Assembly: GCA_023388675.1 (NCBI GenBank)
Contig: JAEWFU010000073.1
Location: forward strand, 1 to 11,567
DNA length: 11,567 nucleotides
Direction of reading: 5' to 3'
From: Pseudomonadota bacterium
Lineage (GTDB): Bacteria > Pseudomonadota > Alphaproteobacteria > Rhizobiales > Rhizobiaceae
Shown: positions 1 through 7,112 of the stretch, in pieces
How positions within the stretch are numbered: position 1 is the stretch's first letter
How the letters are laid out: each line of letters starts with the position of its first letter
The notes under the pieces: model-generated
What the model was told of the DNA's origin: nothing
Seen by the model: the letters and a program-made list of their open reading frames with translations, nothing else
The model's database searches: none
Program-made: the position numbers and the translations under genes

Positions 1-737
1 TTGCCGGCGTTCGGGACGATCAGCTCCAGCGACATTTCCTGGCCCACGATCGCCTGCTCCACCGAAACGATCTCGCCGTTGACCAGAACCCGGACGTCCA
101 CCAGCCCGCCTTCGTCGCCGGTGGTCACGACGCGGTATGTCAGGTCCACCGGACGTCCCACAATGCCGAAGCGTGGCGCCCGCTCAAAACGGATGCGGCG
201 GTCGAACTCGTCCTCCTCGCCGGTGACGAGCACGTGCAGCGGCGCGCCGGATTCGTCGACCTGTGCGGGCACGTCGTGAACCTGCCCGTCAGTGACCATG
301 ATCGCGCCAGCCACCCGGGATGGCGGCACATCGCGAAAAGCGCTGTCCAGTGCACCGAAAAGGCGGGTCTGCGTGCGGTCGTCGGCTGCGTTCGCGCGCC
401 CCGCCTCGACCATGCGCACGTCGAATTGCGGGAAGCGCGCAAGGCGCGCCTGCAACGCTTCGACGGCGGCTTCCGTCGTCTCCGCGCGGTCGCCGATGTC
501 CTGGCTCTGGCTGCGGTCGACCACGAGGGCGACCACGCTTTGCAGCGGATCGCGTTCCTCATCCAGCAGCACCGGGTTGAGCAAGGCGACCGCCAGCGCT
601 GCGAAGGCGGCAAGCCGCAGCAATGCCCCGCGCTGGCGCAACGCAAGGCCGACGGCGGCGAGCACGGCGACCGGCAGCAGGATCGCCGCCATCCAGCCCC
701 AGGCAACGAGCGGCTCGAAGGAGAGCGACCAGTTCAT
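1..737 (-). CDS. Membrane-anchored vWA-domain protein, last gene of the MoxR operon (3' end outside window)
   Basis: The frame is open from ATG at 737 to the left edge, giving the first 245 residues; no stop is reached. Two hydrophobic segments (about residues 14-33 and 38-57) anchor it. A vWA-like domain follows, with the metal-site motif DRSQS at residues 74-78 (the DxSxS of a MIDAS) and a second acidic loop, VTDGQ, around 148-152. After about 180 the chain looks like a beta-rich domain. Family members that I know in this operon position are about 690 residues long and end in a glutamine-amidotransferase-like fold, so roughly two thirds would lie outside. It follows the DUF4159 gene after a 253-bp gap and has only a weak GGGG-type ribosome site. 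I infer that it is a membrane partner of the MoxR ATPase. No substrate can be named. Confidence 0.85.
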   Translation of the reverse strand, partial: MNWSLSFEPLVAWGWMAAILLPVAVLAAVGLALRQRGALLRLAAFAALAVALLNPVLLDEERDPLQSVVALVVDRSQSQDIGDRAETTEAAVEALQARLARFPQFDVRMVEAGRANAADDRTQTRLFGALDSAFRDVPPSRVAGAIMVTDGQVHDVPAQVDESGAPLHVLVTGEEDEFDRRIRFERAPRFGIVGRPVDLTYRVVTTGDEGGLVDVRVLVNGEIVSVEQAIVGQEMSLELIVPNAG

Positions 738-802
738 GTGACGCCCCGACTACCATCGAGGCTGGCGCGAATGCCAGCGCACCAAGGGTGGTGCTCTACG
801 TT

Positions 803-959
803 GCCCCCCTCTGTCCTGCCGGACATCTTCCCCACGAGGGGGGAGATCGATCGTCTGCGCGGCTTTCGCCAATCAGTAGTCATGCAGAATGGGCGAGGGA
901 AGACGCGCAGGCTAATCTCCCCCCTTGTGGGGAAGATGTCCGGCAGGACAGAGGGGGGC
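803..959. repeat. Large inverted repeat, RIME-like intergenic palindromic element
   Basis: The arms are 803-847 and 915-959, 45 bp each, inverted, with a single mismatch at 836, and a 67-bp loop. Each arm can also fold alone: CCCCCCTC at 804-811 faces GAGGGGGG at 836-843, with an inner GTCC/GGAC pair. This two-palindrome layout resembles the rhizobial intergenic mosaic elements. It lies between the third and fourth genes of the MoxR operon and would form a very stable RNA stem in the transcript. It may protect mRNA ends or reduce downstream expression. Neither arm carries a T-run typical of an intrinsic terminator. Confidence 0.85.
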
Positions 960-990
960 GCGAAGGAGCACGACGCGGGAAAGGTCATCG

Positions 991-3816
991 TCACTGCCCC
1001 AGCCGTTCGAGAAGGACCGGCACGTGCACCTGATCGGATTTGTAGTTGCCGGTGAGCATGTACATCATGATGTTGACGCCGGCCCGGTAGGCATAGACGC
1101 GCTGCATCGGGTCCGCGGGTACGGTGGGGAACATGGGTGCGCCGGAGGAATCGATGGCCCAGGCTCCCGCGAAATCGTTTGCGGTGATCATGATCGGCGA
1201 GACGCCGTCGCCGGTGCGCACCGGCCTGTTGTCGGGGTTCGAGGCGTCGAAGGAGGCCTCGACCCAGAGCGGGCCACCGGCGAAGCGTCCGGGGAAATCC
1301 GGCATGATGAAGAAGGTCTTTGTCAGCACATGGTCCTGTGGCACCGGCTCCAGTGGCGGAACGTTCATGTTTGCGAGGATGCCGCGCAGCCGCCGCGTGG
1401 ATGGGCTCGCCGCGTTTGCGCCGAACCCGTTCGAATACTGGTCGCGCGTGTCGAAAAGCACCGTGCCGCCTTCGCGCATATAGGCATCGACGCGCGCCAG
1501 CGCCGTCTCGGAAGGCATTGCCGCTCCCTCGTCGATTGGCCAGTAGATCAGCGGATAGAAGGCGAGTTCGTCGGTCTCGATGTCGACGCCGGCCGGTTCG
1601 GCTGGCTCTAGCGCCGTCTTCTCGACCAGGTAGCGCGTCAGGCCCTGCAGGCCGGCGCGGCTGACCGCGTCCACCGAACCGTTGCCGGTGACGACATAGG
1701 CGATGCGCGTCTGCGAGATCGCGGCGATGGCCGCCTCGTCATCGGGACGGGCATCCTGCGCGTCGGCGTTTGCCGGCAGGAAGACGAGGCCGCCTGCGAG
1801 CGCAGCCACGACAAGGCTAGCCGTCTGGGCCGGACCAGGCCGCAATCCCGACCTGCGCGCAAACATGCCGCCCATCCAGAACACGGCCAGCGTGTCGAGA
1901 AGCATCAGGGCGAGCGCGGCGGCGATCAGCGGTCCCTTGAGGTCGACCGCCTCGTCGAACGCATAGGCGGCGGTGGTGACGGGCAGGCCAGTCTGCGGGC
2001 GCTCGATCGGCGTAAACGTTGCGTCTGGCGCCAGCAGGTTGTGCGCGACCACGCCTTCTTCGGTGCCGTAAAAGCCGGGCGGGTTCTCGATGGTGACGGC
2101 AGGCCGCTGGCCGGTTTCCAGCGGACGCGCCTCCGGCCCCGGAGGCACGAGCTGGCCGTCGGCGGCGATCATGCGGTAGGGCGCGAGCGAACCTGCCGCG
2201 CCCTCGCCGGATGCGTCGATGCGGCCCTGGTTGCGCGAAAGCTGCACGATGCGGCGCAAAATCTCGACGAAGGAACCGGAAATCGGCAGGCTCGACCACG
2301 TCGCCTCGGGCGTGACGTGGAACAGGACCAGCGTGCCTTCGCCGCGCGGCGCCCCCGTTATCAGCGGAGTACCGTCGGCAAGGTTCGCCCACGTGCGCTC
2401 GACGATATCGGCGGTCGGCTCGGCCAGCACCTGCCGCGAGACGGTCACTTCGGCCGGCGGTGCGAGATCCGCGAACGGTCCCGTAGAGGGGAACTCGGTC
2501 ACCGGCTGCGGCTCGGTCCATGAGAGGGCGCCGCCCAGCGCGCGCTCGCCGGTGCGCAGCCTGACCGGCAGCAGCTCCTCGTCGTTGCCGGCGGCGGCCA
2601 GGCGCGAACCGGCGAAGCGGACGAGCGTGCCGCCTTCGTTCATCCATTCGATGAGACGTTCGCGGGCCGTATCGGGCAGCGTGCCGACATCGGCCATGAC
2701 GATCATCGCAGGGCGTTGCTCGAGGATTTCCGGTATCGCCTCATTGAGGTCGGTGCTCGATGCCTCGACCAGATCGGAGAACGGCTCCAGTGCGCGGCGG
2801 ATGTAATAGAGCGGCGACAGAAGCGGCTGCGCGGCGTCGGCTTCGGCCTGCGAAATCAGGCCGACGCGGCGGCGGCGGGAATTCTCGTCGAGCAGGTGAA
2901 CCGAAGCAGCCTGGTTCTGGCCGTCGACTGCAATCGAAACGAAGTCGTTGCGTAGCTCGAACGGCACGCGGAACTGTCCCTGTGCCTCGGTTTCTCCAGC
3001 TCCGAAGGAAAGCGTCGTCTCGGCGATGCGGCGGCCGCGATCGTCGAACGCGGCGGCCGTTGCCTGCCGCGGCAACGCGTCGGTGGTGCTTCGCACGGCG
3101 CTGAAGGTGAAGGCGTCGGCGAGATTGTCACTTTCGCGGACGCCGATCATCGCCAGTTCGTCCGGTTCGATCCAGACGAGCTGGCCCGCGCTGCCTGCAA
3201 GCAGCGCTTCGAATGCGGCTTCGTCGCCGGCGCCCGCGAGACCATCCGACAGGACGGCGACAGTCGCATCCGGCACGGTCTCCAGCGCCTGAGCGACGCG
3301 CGCGAACATGGCCGGCCGATCAACTGGAACCGGGCGGGGTTCGGCGGCTGCAAGCCGCTCGCGCGCCATTGCGGCATCGAAGGGGCCGATCTCGGTATTG
3401 GTCTGCTCGGCTGTGAAGGCGAGCACAACCGGCTGCCCGGCATCGTTGGCGTCCTCGATCAGGCGCTCGGCGGTGGCGACGCGCACTTCCCAGTCGGGCG
3501 CGCTGGCCCAGCCATTGTCGATCACGATCGCGGTCGCGCCACCGCTTGCCGGTGCAGCCTCGCGGGCGTTGAAGACCGGATCGGCAAGCGCGAAGATCAC
3601 CAGCGCGGCCATCAGCAGCCGCAGCAGCGTGAGCCACCACGGGCTCTGGTGCGGCGTTTCCTCCTTGCGCATCACACGCGCCAGAATGCGCAGGGGAGGG
3701 AAGGTCTCGGTCTGCGGCTTCGGCGGGGTCAGGCGCAACAGCCACCAGATAACGGGCAGGGCGAGAAGCCCGAACAGGATCGCTGGAAAGCCGAACGAAA
3801 GCGGAAGCCAGCCCAT
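991..3816 (-). CDS. BatA/DUF4159 domain membrane protein (TIGR02226 N-terminus)
   Basis: 941 residues, starting at an ATG that overlaps the DUF58 stop by one base (TGATG). The N-terminal 80 residues are a BatA/TIGR02226-type anchor with hydrophobic segments near 8-27 and 62-80. A vWA-like region follows, but its metal motif is degenerate: DNGWAS at 100-105 instead of DxSxS. A second Rossmann/amidotransferase-like unit spans about 315-530 (the MIVMADVG strand and the GGTLVRF loop at 395-401). Further hydrophobic segments lie at about 629-650 and 666-684, the latter ending in ANADA like a signal cleavage site. The C-terminal 240 residues match the DUF4159 fold (YPLIYWP at 754-760, GGTVLFDTRDQ at 783-793, an RAGVN helix near 911). 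The architecture and length are usual for this rhizobial family. It probably works at the inner membrane with MoxR and the DUF58 protein; its molecular role is unknown. Confidence 0.93.
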   Translation of the reverse strand: MGWLPLSFGFPAILFGLLALPVIWWLLRLTPPKPQTETFPPLRILARVMRKEETPHQSPWWLTLLRLLMAALVIFALADPVFNAREAAPASGGATAIVIDNGWASAPDWEVRVATAERLIEDANDAGQPVVLAFTAEQTNTEIGPFDAAMARERLAAAEPRPVPVDRPAMFARVAQALETVPDATVAVLSDGLAGAGDEAAFEALLAGSAGQLVWIEPDELAMIGVRESDNLADAFTFSAVRSTTDALPRQATAAAFDDRGRRIAETTLSFGAGETEAQGQFRVPFELRNDFVSIAVDGQNQAASVHLLDENSRRRRVGLISQAEADAAQPLLSPLYYIRRALEPFSDLVEASSTDLNEAIPEILEQRPAMIVMADVGTLPDTARERLIEWMNEGGTLVRFAGSRLAAAGNDEELLPVRLRTGERALGGALSWTEPQPVTEFPSTGPFADLAPPAEVTVSRQVLAEPTADIVERTWANLADGTPLITGAPRGEGTLVLFHVTPEATWSSLPISGSFVEILRRIVQLSRNQGRIDASGEGAAGSLAPYRMIAADGQLVPPGPEARPLETGQRPAVTIENPPGFYGTEEGVVAHNLLAPDATFTPIERPQTGLPVTTAAYAFDEAVDLKGPLIAAALALMLLDTLAVFWMGGMFARRSGLRPGPAQTASLVVAALAGGLVFLPANADAQDARPDDEAAIAAISQTRIAYVVTGNGSVDAVSRAGLQGLTRYLVEKTALEPAEPAGVDIETDELAFYPLIYWPIDEGAAMPSETALARVDAYMREGGTVLFDTRDQYSNGFGANAASPSTRRLRGILANMNVPPLEPVPQDHVLTKTFFIMPDFPGRFAGGPLWVEASFDASNPDNRPVRTGDGVSPIMITANDFAGAWAIDSSGAPMFPTVPADPMQRVYAYRAGVNIMMYMLTGNYKSDQVHVPVLLERLGQ

Positions 3817-4724
3817 CAGCGGCCTCCATGCCCGACATCGGCGGTCATCGCCATGTGAACCTTCACCAGCGCGTCGGATGCCAGCCGGTCCGTATGGTTG
3901 ACCGTGTAGCTCCAGCCGAGCCTGGCGCAGCGGCTTGCGAGTTCCTGCCGGCGCGCCGTGTAGAGCCGGCGGTAGTCCTCAGCGAGCGTTTCGGCGCGGC
4001 CGGCCGTCAGCTTCTGGCCGGTTTCGGGATCGGTGAATTCGGTGCGGCCGGAATAGGGGAAACTCTCCTCGGCCGGATCGCTGATCTCGATCAGATGCGC
4101 GCGCACGCCGCGCTGGGCGAGCGGATCGAGCCATTCGAACGTTTCCTCGACCGGATCGAGAAAATCGCCGGCAATGACGATGTCGCTGAACCGGCGCAGT
4201 TGCGAAAGGTCGGGCCGCGCGGCGAGTTCGGCGGCATGGAGCAGGTACGATGCCAGCCGTTCGGCGCCGTTGCGCGCCGTGAACGGGTCACAGAGGCCCG
4301 GCCAGGCAATGCGTTCACCGCTGCGGGAGAGCAATTCTGCCAGCGCAAGGATCAGCACCAGCGCGCGCGATTCCTTGGACGTCGTGGCGCCGCGGGACTG
4401 GTAGAGCATGGACGGCGACGGGTCGGCCCAGAGCCATACCGTGTGAGCGGCCTCCCATTCCTTGTCGCGCACGTAGATATGGTCGTCGCGCGCGGAACGC
4501 CGCCAGTCGATGCGCGACATCGTCTCGCCTTCGACATAGGGGCGGAACTGCCAGAAGTTCTCGCCGATGCCGCGCTTGCGGCGGCCGTGCCAGCCGGCGA
4601 TGACGGTATTGACGACGCGGCGGGCCTCGACCAGCAGGTCGGGAACCAGCGAAGCGCGCAGCCGGGCGCGGGCGAGGGCGTCGCGAGCCGCGACCGGTGG
4701 TGCGGCCTCGCCGACGCGCGCCAT
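3816..4724 (-). CDS. DUF58 domain-containing protein (vWA-like partner of MoxR)
   Basis: 302 residues. The start chosen is the ATG at 4724, which overlaps the moxR stop by one base (TGATG); the open frame extends upstream only as an overlap with moxR. The DUF58 signature is clear: RPYVEGE at 61-67, RIDWRRSAR at 71-79, then YVRDKEWE at 84-91. Directly after comes the vWA strand with an intact metal motif DPSPS at 101-105, and a second acidic loop AGDFLDP near 185-191. No membrane segment is seen, so it is probably cytoplasmic or peripheral. DUF58 proteins are nearly always encoded beside MoxR ATPases and are thought to be their vWA adaptors. Its own stop overlaps the DUF4159 start in the same TGATG way, so all three should be translated together. 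Confidence 0.95.
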   Translation of the reverse strand: MARVGEAAPPVAARDALARARLRASLVPDLLVEARRVVNTVIAGWHGRRKRGIGENFWQFRPYVEGETMSRIDWRRSARDDHIYVRDKEWEAAHTVWLWADPSPSMLYQSRGATTSKESRALVLILALAELLSRSGERIAWPGLCDPFTARNGAERLASYLLHAAELAARPDLSQLRRFSDIVIAGDFLDPVEETFEWLDPLAQRGVRAHLIEISDPAEESFPYSGRTEFTDPETGQKLTAGRAETLAEDYRRLYTARRQELASRCARLGWSYTVNHTDRLASDALVKVHMAMTADVGHGGR

Positions 4725-5731
4725 CAGCCGGCCGCTTTCGCCAGCTTGGCCACGACGTCGCGCACGCTCATGCCTTCGGCGCGAGCCGCGAAGGTAAGCG
4801 CCATGCGGTGCTGGAGCACGGGTTCGGCGAGCGCGCGCACGTCGTCGATGGAGGGGGCAAGCCGTCCGTCGAAGAGGGCGCGAGCGCGGGCGCACAGCGT
4901 CAGCGCCTGGCTGGCGCGTGGGCCGGGACCCCAGGAAACGTGCTTGTCGGTCTCGGCGTTGCCCTGTCCCGGCCGCGCGGAGCGCACCAGCGACAGGATC
5001 GCCTCCACCACGCTCTCGGGCACCGGCATGCGACGGATGAGCGTCTGGATTTCCCGGAGACGCGTCGCCGAAAGCACGTTTTCCGCCGCCGCATCCTCGA
5101 CGCCTGTCGTTTCCAGCAGGATGCGCCGCTCGGCCGCCAGCTCGGGATAAAGGATGTCGACCTGCATCAGAAACCTGTCGAGCTGCGCCTCGGGCAGCGG
5201 ATAAGTGCCTTCCTGCTCGAGCGGATTCTGTGTCGCGAGCACGTGGAAGGGAGCCGGCAGGTCGTGACGTTGGCCGGCGACCGTCACGTGGTATTCCTGC
5301 ATCGACTGGAGCAGCGCAGACTGCGTGCGCGGCGAGGCGCGGTTGATCTCGTCGGCCATCAGGAGCTGGGCGAAGATCGGCCCGCGGATGAAGCGGAACG
5401 ACCGGATGCCCTTTTCGTCCTGGTCCATCACTTCCGAGCCGATGATGTCGGACGGCATCAGGTCCGGCGTGAACTGGATGCGGCGGCCGTCCAGCCCGAG
5501 CACCACGCCCAGCGTCTCGACCAGCTTGGTCTTCGCCAGGCCGGGCACGCCGACGAGCAGTGCGTGGCCGCCGGCCAGCAGGGCCACCATCGTGCGCTCG
5601 ACCACGCTTTCCTGGCCGAAAATCACCTTGCCGACCGCTTCGCGCACCCGGGAGATGTCGGCCAGCGCGGCTTCCGCCTGGGCAACCATCTCAGTCTCGC
5701 TGAGGGCGGGTTCCTTGATCGTCACGCTCAT
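4724..5731 (-). CDS. moxR: MoxR-family AAA+ ATPase
   Basis: 335 residues, the usual size for the family. ATP-site motifs are all present: Walker A GVPGLAKT (61-68), Walker B LLMADE (123-128), sensor 1 TQN (167-169), an arginine finger in EAQLDRF (R186), and a sensor 2-type arginine in the GPGPRASQAL stretch (R272). The C-terminal lid helices end with a predicted helix to residue 335. MoxR ATPases act as chaperone-like motors that load cofactors into, or assemble, target enzymes together with vWA proteins. The start at 5731 has an AAGGA ribosome site about ten bases upstream. It is the first gene of the minus-strand operon and diverges from the DUF1285 gene across a 116-bp space. The family call is firm; the client protein is not known. 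Confidence 0.96.
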   Translation of the reverse strand: MSVTIKEPALSETEMVAQAEAALADISRVREAVGKVIFGQESVVERTMVALLAGGHALLVGVPGLAKTKLVETLGVVLGLDGRRIQFTPDLMPSDIIGSEVMDQDEKGIRSFRFIRGPIFAQLLMADEINRASPRTQSALLQSMQEYHVTVAGQRHDLPAPFHVLATQNPLEQEGTYPLPEAQLDRFLMQVDILYPELAAERRILLETTGVEDAAAENVLSATRLREIQTLIRRMPVPESVVEAILSLVRSARPGQGNAETDKHVSWGPGPRASQALTLCARARALFDGRLAPSIDDVRALAEPVLQHRMALTFAARAEGMSVRDVVAKLAKAAG

Positions 5732-5847
5732 GAGCGTCCGGTTCCTTGTCCGTTGCGACTCGGCATCGCCCTTGGCGGTGCGGCTCGGTTGAACTTAAAA
5801 CACGCAACAAGGCTGACAAGCGGAACAACAGTGACTATTTCGTGACG

Positions 5848-6477
5848 ATGGCTATACGCACAGATAATGACGCTCCGGGCCTCGGCGAGGCCACCGACAC
5901 CGCCGGACTGGAGGCCCTGATCGGGCGCGCGGCGCGGGCCGGAAAGGGGCTTCCGCCGGTCGAGCGCTGGAATCCGCCTTTCTGCGGAGATCTCGACATG
6001 GAGATCAGGCGCGACGGCACCTGGTTCTACCTCGGCACGCCGATCGGCCGGATGCCGCTGGTGCAGCTTTTCTCGACCGTGCTGCGCAAGGACGAGGACG
6101 GCAAGACCTATCTCATCACGCCCGTCGAGAAGGTGGGTATCCGCGTCGAGGATGCGCCTTTCGTGGCCGTGGAAGTCGATGCCGGCGGTGAGGGAAGCGC
6201 GCAGGTGCTGACCTTCCGCACCAATGTCGGCGACGTGGTCGAGGCCGGCCCCGACAATCCGCTCCGTTTCGTCGACGAGGAGGGGACCGACGGGCTGAAG
6301 CCCTACCTTCTGGTGCGCGGGCGGCTGGAAGCGCTAGTCGCGCGGCCCGTGATGTACGAACTAGCGGAACTTGGCGAGGAGATCGACGTCGCCGGGCGGG
6401 CGATGTTCGCCGTGCGTTCAAAGGGTGCAGTGTTCCCGATCATGCCGGCCGACACGCTGAAAAGGCTCAGCGCGTGA
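5848..6477 (+). CDS. DUF1285 domain-containing protein
   Basis: 209 residues from ATG at 5848. There is no clear Shine-Dalgarno sequence; an in-frame GTG at 5842 is an alternative. The sequence fits DUF1285: LPPVERWNPPFCGDLDM at 35-51, WFYLGTPIGR at 59-68, a repeated beta-strand core (TYLITPVEKVGIRVEDAPF at 87-105), and the C-terminal RSKGAVFPI at 190-198. No signal peptide or membrane segment is present. The molecular function of DUF1285 is not established. In this group of bacteria the gene commonly stands directly before a CoA pyrophosphatase and the CCA transferase, as here. The stop can overlap the GTG start of the next gene, so coupling is likely. Confidence 0.93.
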   Translation: MAIRTDNDAPGLGEATDTAGLEALIGRAARAGKGLPPVERWNPPFCGDLDMEIRRDGTWFYLGTPIGRMPLVQLFSTVLRKDEDGKTYLITPVEKVGIRVEDAPFVAVEVDAGGEGSAQVLTFRTNVGDVVEAGPDNPLRFVDEEGTDGLKPYLLVRGRLEALVARPVMYELAELGEEIDVAGRAMFAVRSKGAVFPIMPADTLKRLSA

Positions 6478-7112
6478 CCATGGACGCATCGACGATCCGG
6501 GCATTCTCGGCCGAGGATTTCCGCCGCCGCGCCGCTGGCGAGCAGGCGCCGCACCACGACACCGACTATGGCGACCACAGCCTGAACCCCGACCTCAAGG
6601 CGCTGTTCGCGCATGCCAAGCTGCGCGATGCGGCAGTGCTTATCCCCGTGGTCGACCGCGGCGACGAGGCCAGCGTGATCCTGACCAAGCGCGCCGAAAA
6701 GCTGCGCAGCCATTCCGGCCAGGTGGCGTTTCCGGGCGGTCGCATCGACCCGACCGATCCGACGCCCGAGTTTGCGGCGCTTCGCGAAACCGACGAGGAG
6801 ATCGGCCTCGGCACGGATTTCATCGATGTCATCGGCCGCATGCCCGACTATGTATCCGGCAGCGGCTTCCGCATTGCCCCGGTGCTGTCCGTGGTGAAGC
6901 CCGGCTTCCTGCTGACCCTCAACGAAGACGAGGTGGATGACGCCTTCGAGGTGCCGCTGTCCTTCCTGATGAACCCCGCCAACCACAACCGTGAAAGCCG
7001 GATGTGGCAGGACAAGGAACGCTTCTTCTATACGATGCCGTTCGGCGAGCGGTACATCTGGGGCGTGACCGCAGGCATCATCCGCACGCTTTACGAAAGG
7101 CTCTACGCGTGA
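6474..7112 (+). CDS. NUDIX hydrolase, CoA pyrophosphatase (NudL-type)
   Basis: 212 residues if the GTG at 6474 is used. That start overlaps the DUF1285 stop (GTGA) and lies 8 bases after an AAAAGG ribosome site. ATG at 6480 would remove two residues and leave a 14-base spacing, which is less good. The CoA-pyrophosphatase signature is plain: LTKRAEKLRSH (70-80), then GQVAFPGG (82-89). The Nudix metal helix is RETDEEIGL at 104-112, with E105, E108 and E109 as likely metal ligands. Members split CoA and its derivatives into 4'-phosphopantetheine and 3',5'-ADP. The spacing between the GG and the RE of the box is one residue longer than the general Nudix rule, which is usual in this subfamily. It sits tightly between DUF1285 and cca. 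Confidence 0.95.
   Translation: MTMDASTIRAFSAEDFRRRAAGEQAPHHDTDYGDHSLNPDLKALFAHAKLRDAAVLIPVVDRGDEASVILTKRAEKLRSHSGQVAFPGGRIDPTDPTPEFAALRETDEEIGLGTDFIDVIGRMPDYVSGSGFRIAPVLSVVKPGFLLTLNEDEVDDAFEVPLSFLMNPANHNRESRMWQDKERFFYTMPFGERYIWGVTAGIIRTLYERLYA

Noticed and set aside
803..959. CRISPR or insertion sequence at the large inverted repeat
   Set aside because: There are only two inverted arms with no regular spacers, and no transposase frame lies between them.
734..994. 86-codon minus-strand open frame in the gap between the two membrane genes
   Set aside because: It translates both arms of the inverted repeat, so the repeated peptide is a product of the repeat and not a gene.
234..1055. 273-codon plus-strand open frame crossing the inverted repeat
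   Set aside because: It runs through a non-coding palindrome and antisense to the vWA gene, with no domain or ribosome site.
3828..5150. 440-codon open frame on the plus strand opposite the DUF58 and moxR genes
   Set aside because: It is antisense to two genes with clear motifs, its translation has no recognisable domain, and long open antisense frames are expected at this GC content.
4697..5845. 382-codon plus-strand open frame opposite moxR
   Set aside because: It mirrors moxR codons, has His- and Arg-rich composition and no family motif.
5732..5847. Promoter boxes between moxR and the DUF1285 gene
   Set aside because: A TTGTCA on the minus strand and a TTGAAC on the plus strand have no convincing -10 at proper spacing, so no box is called, although divergent promoters must lie here or nearby.
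6735..6812. Nudix box with one extra residue and no Glu at the first conserved position
   Set aside because: NudL-type CoA pyrophosphatases share this spacing, so it is a family trait and not a defect.
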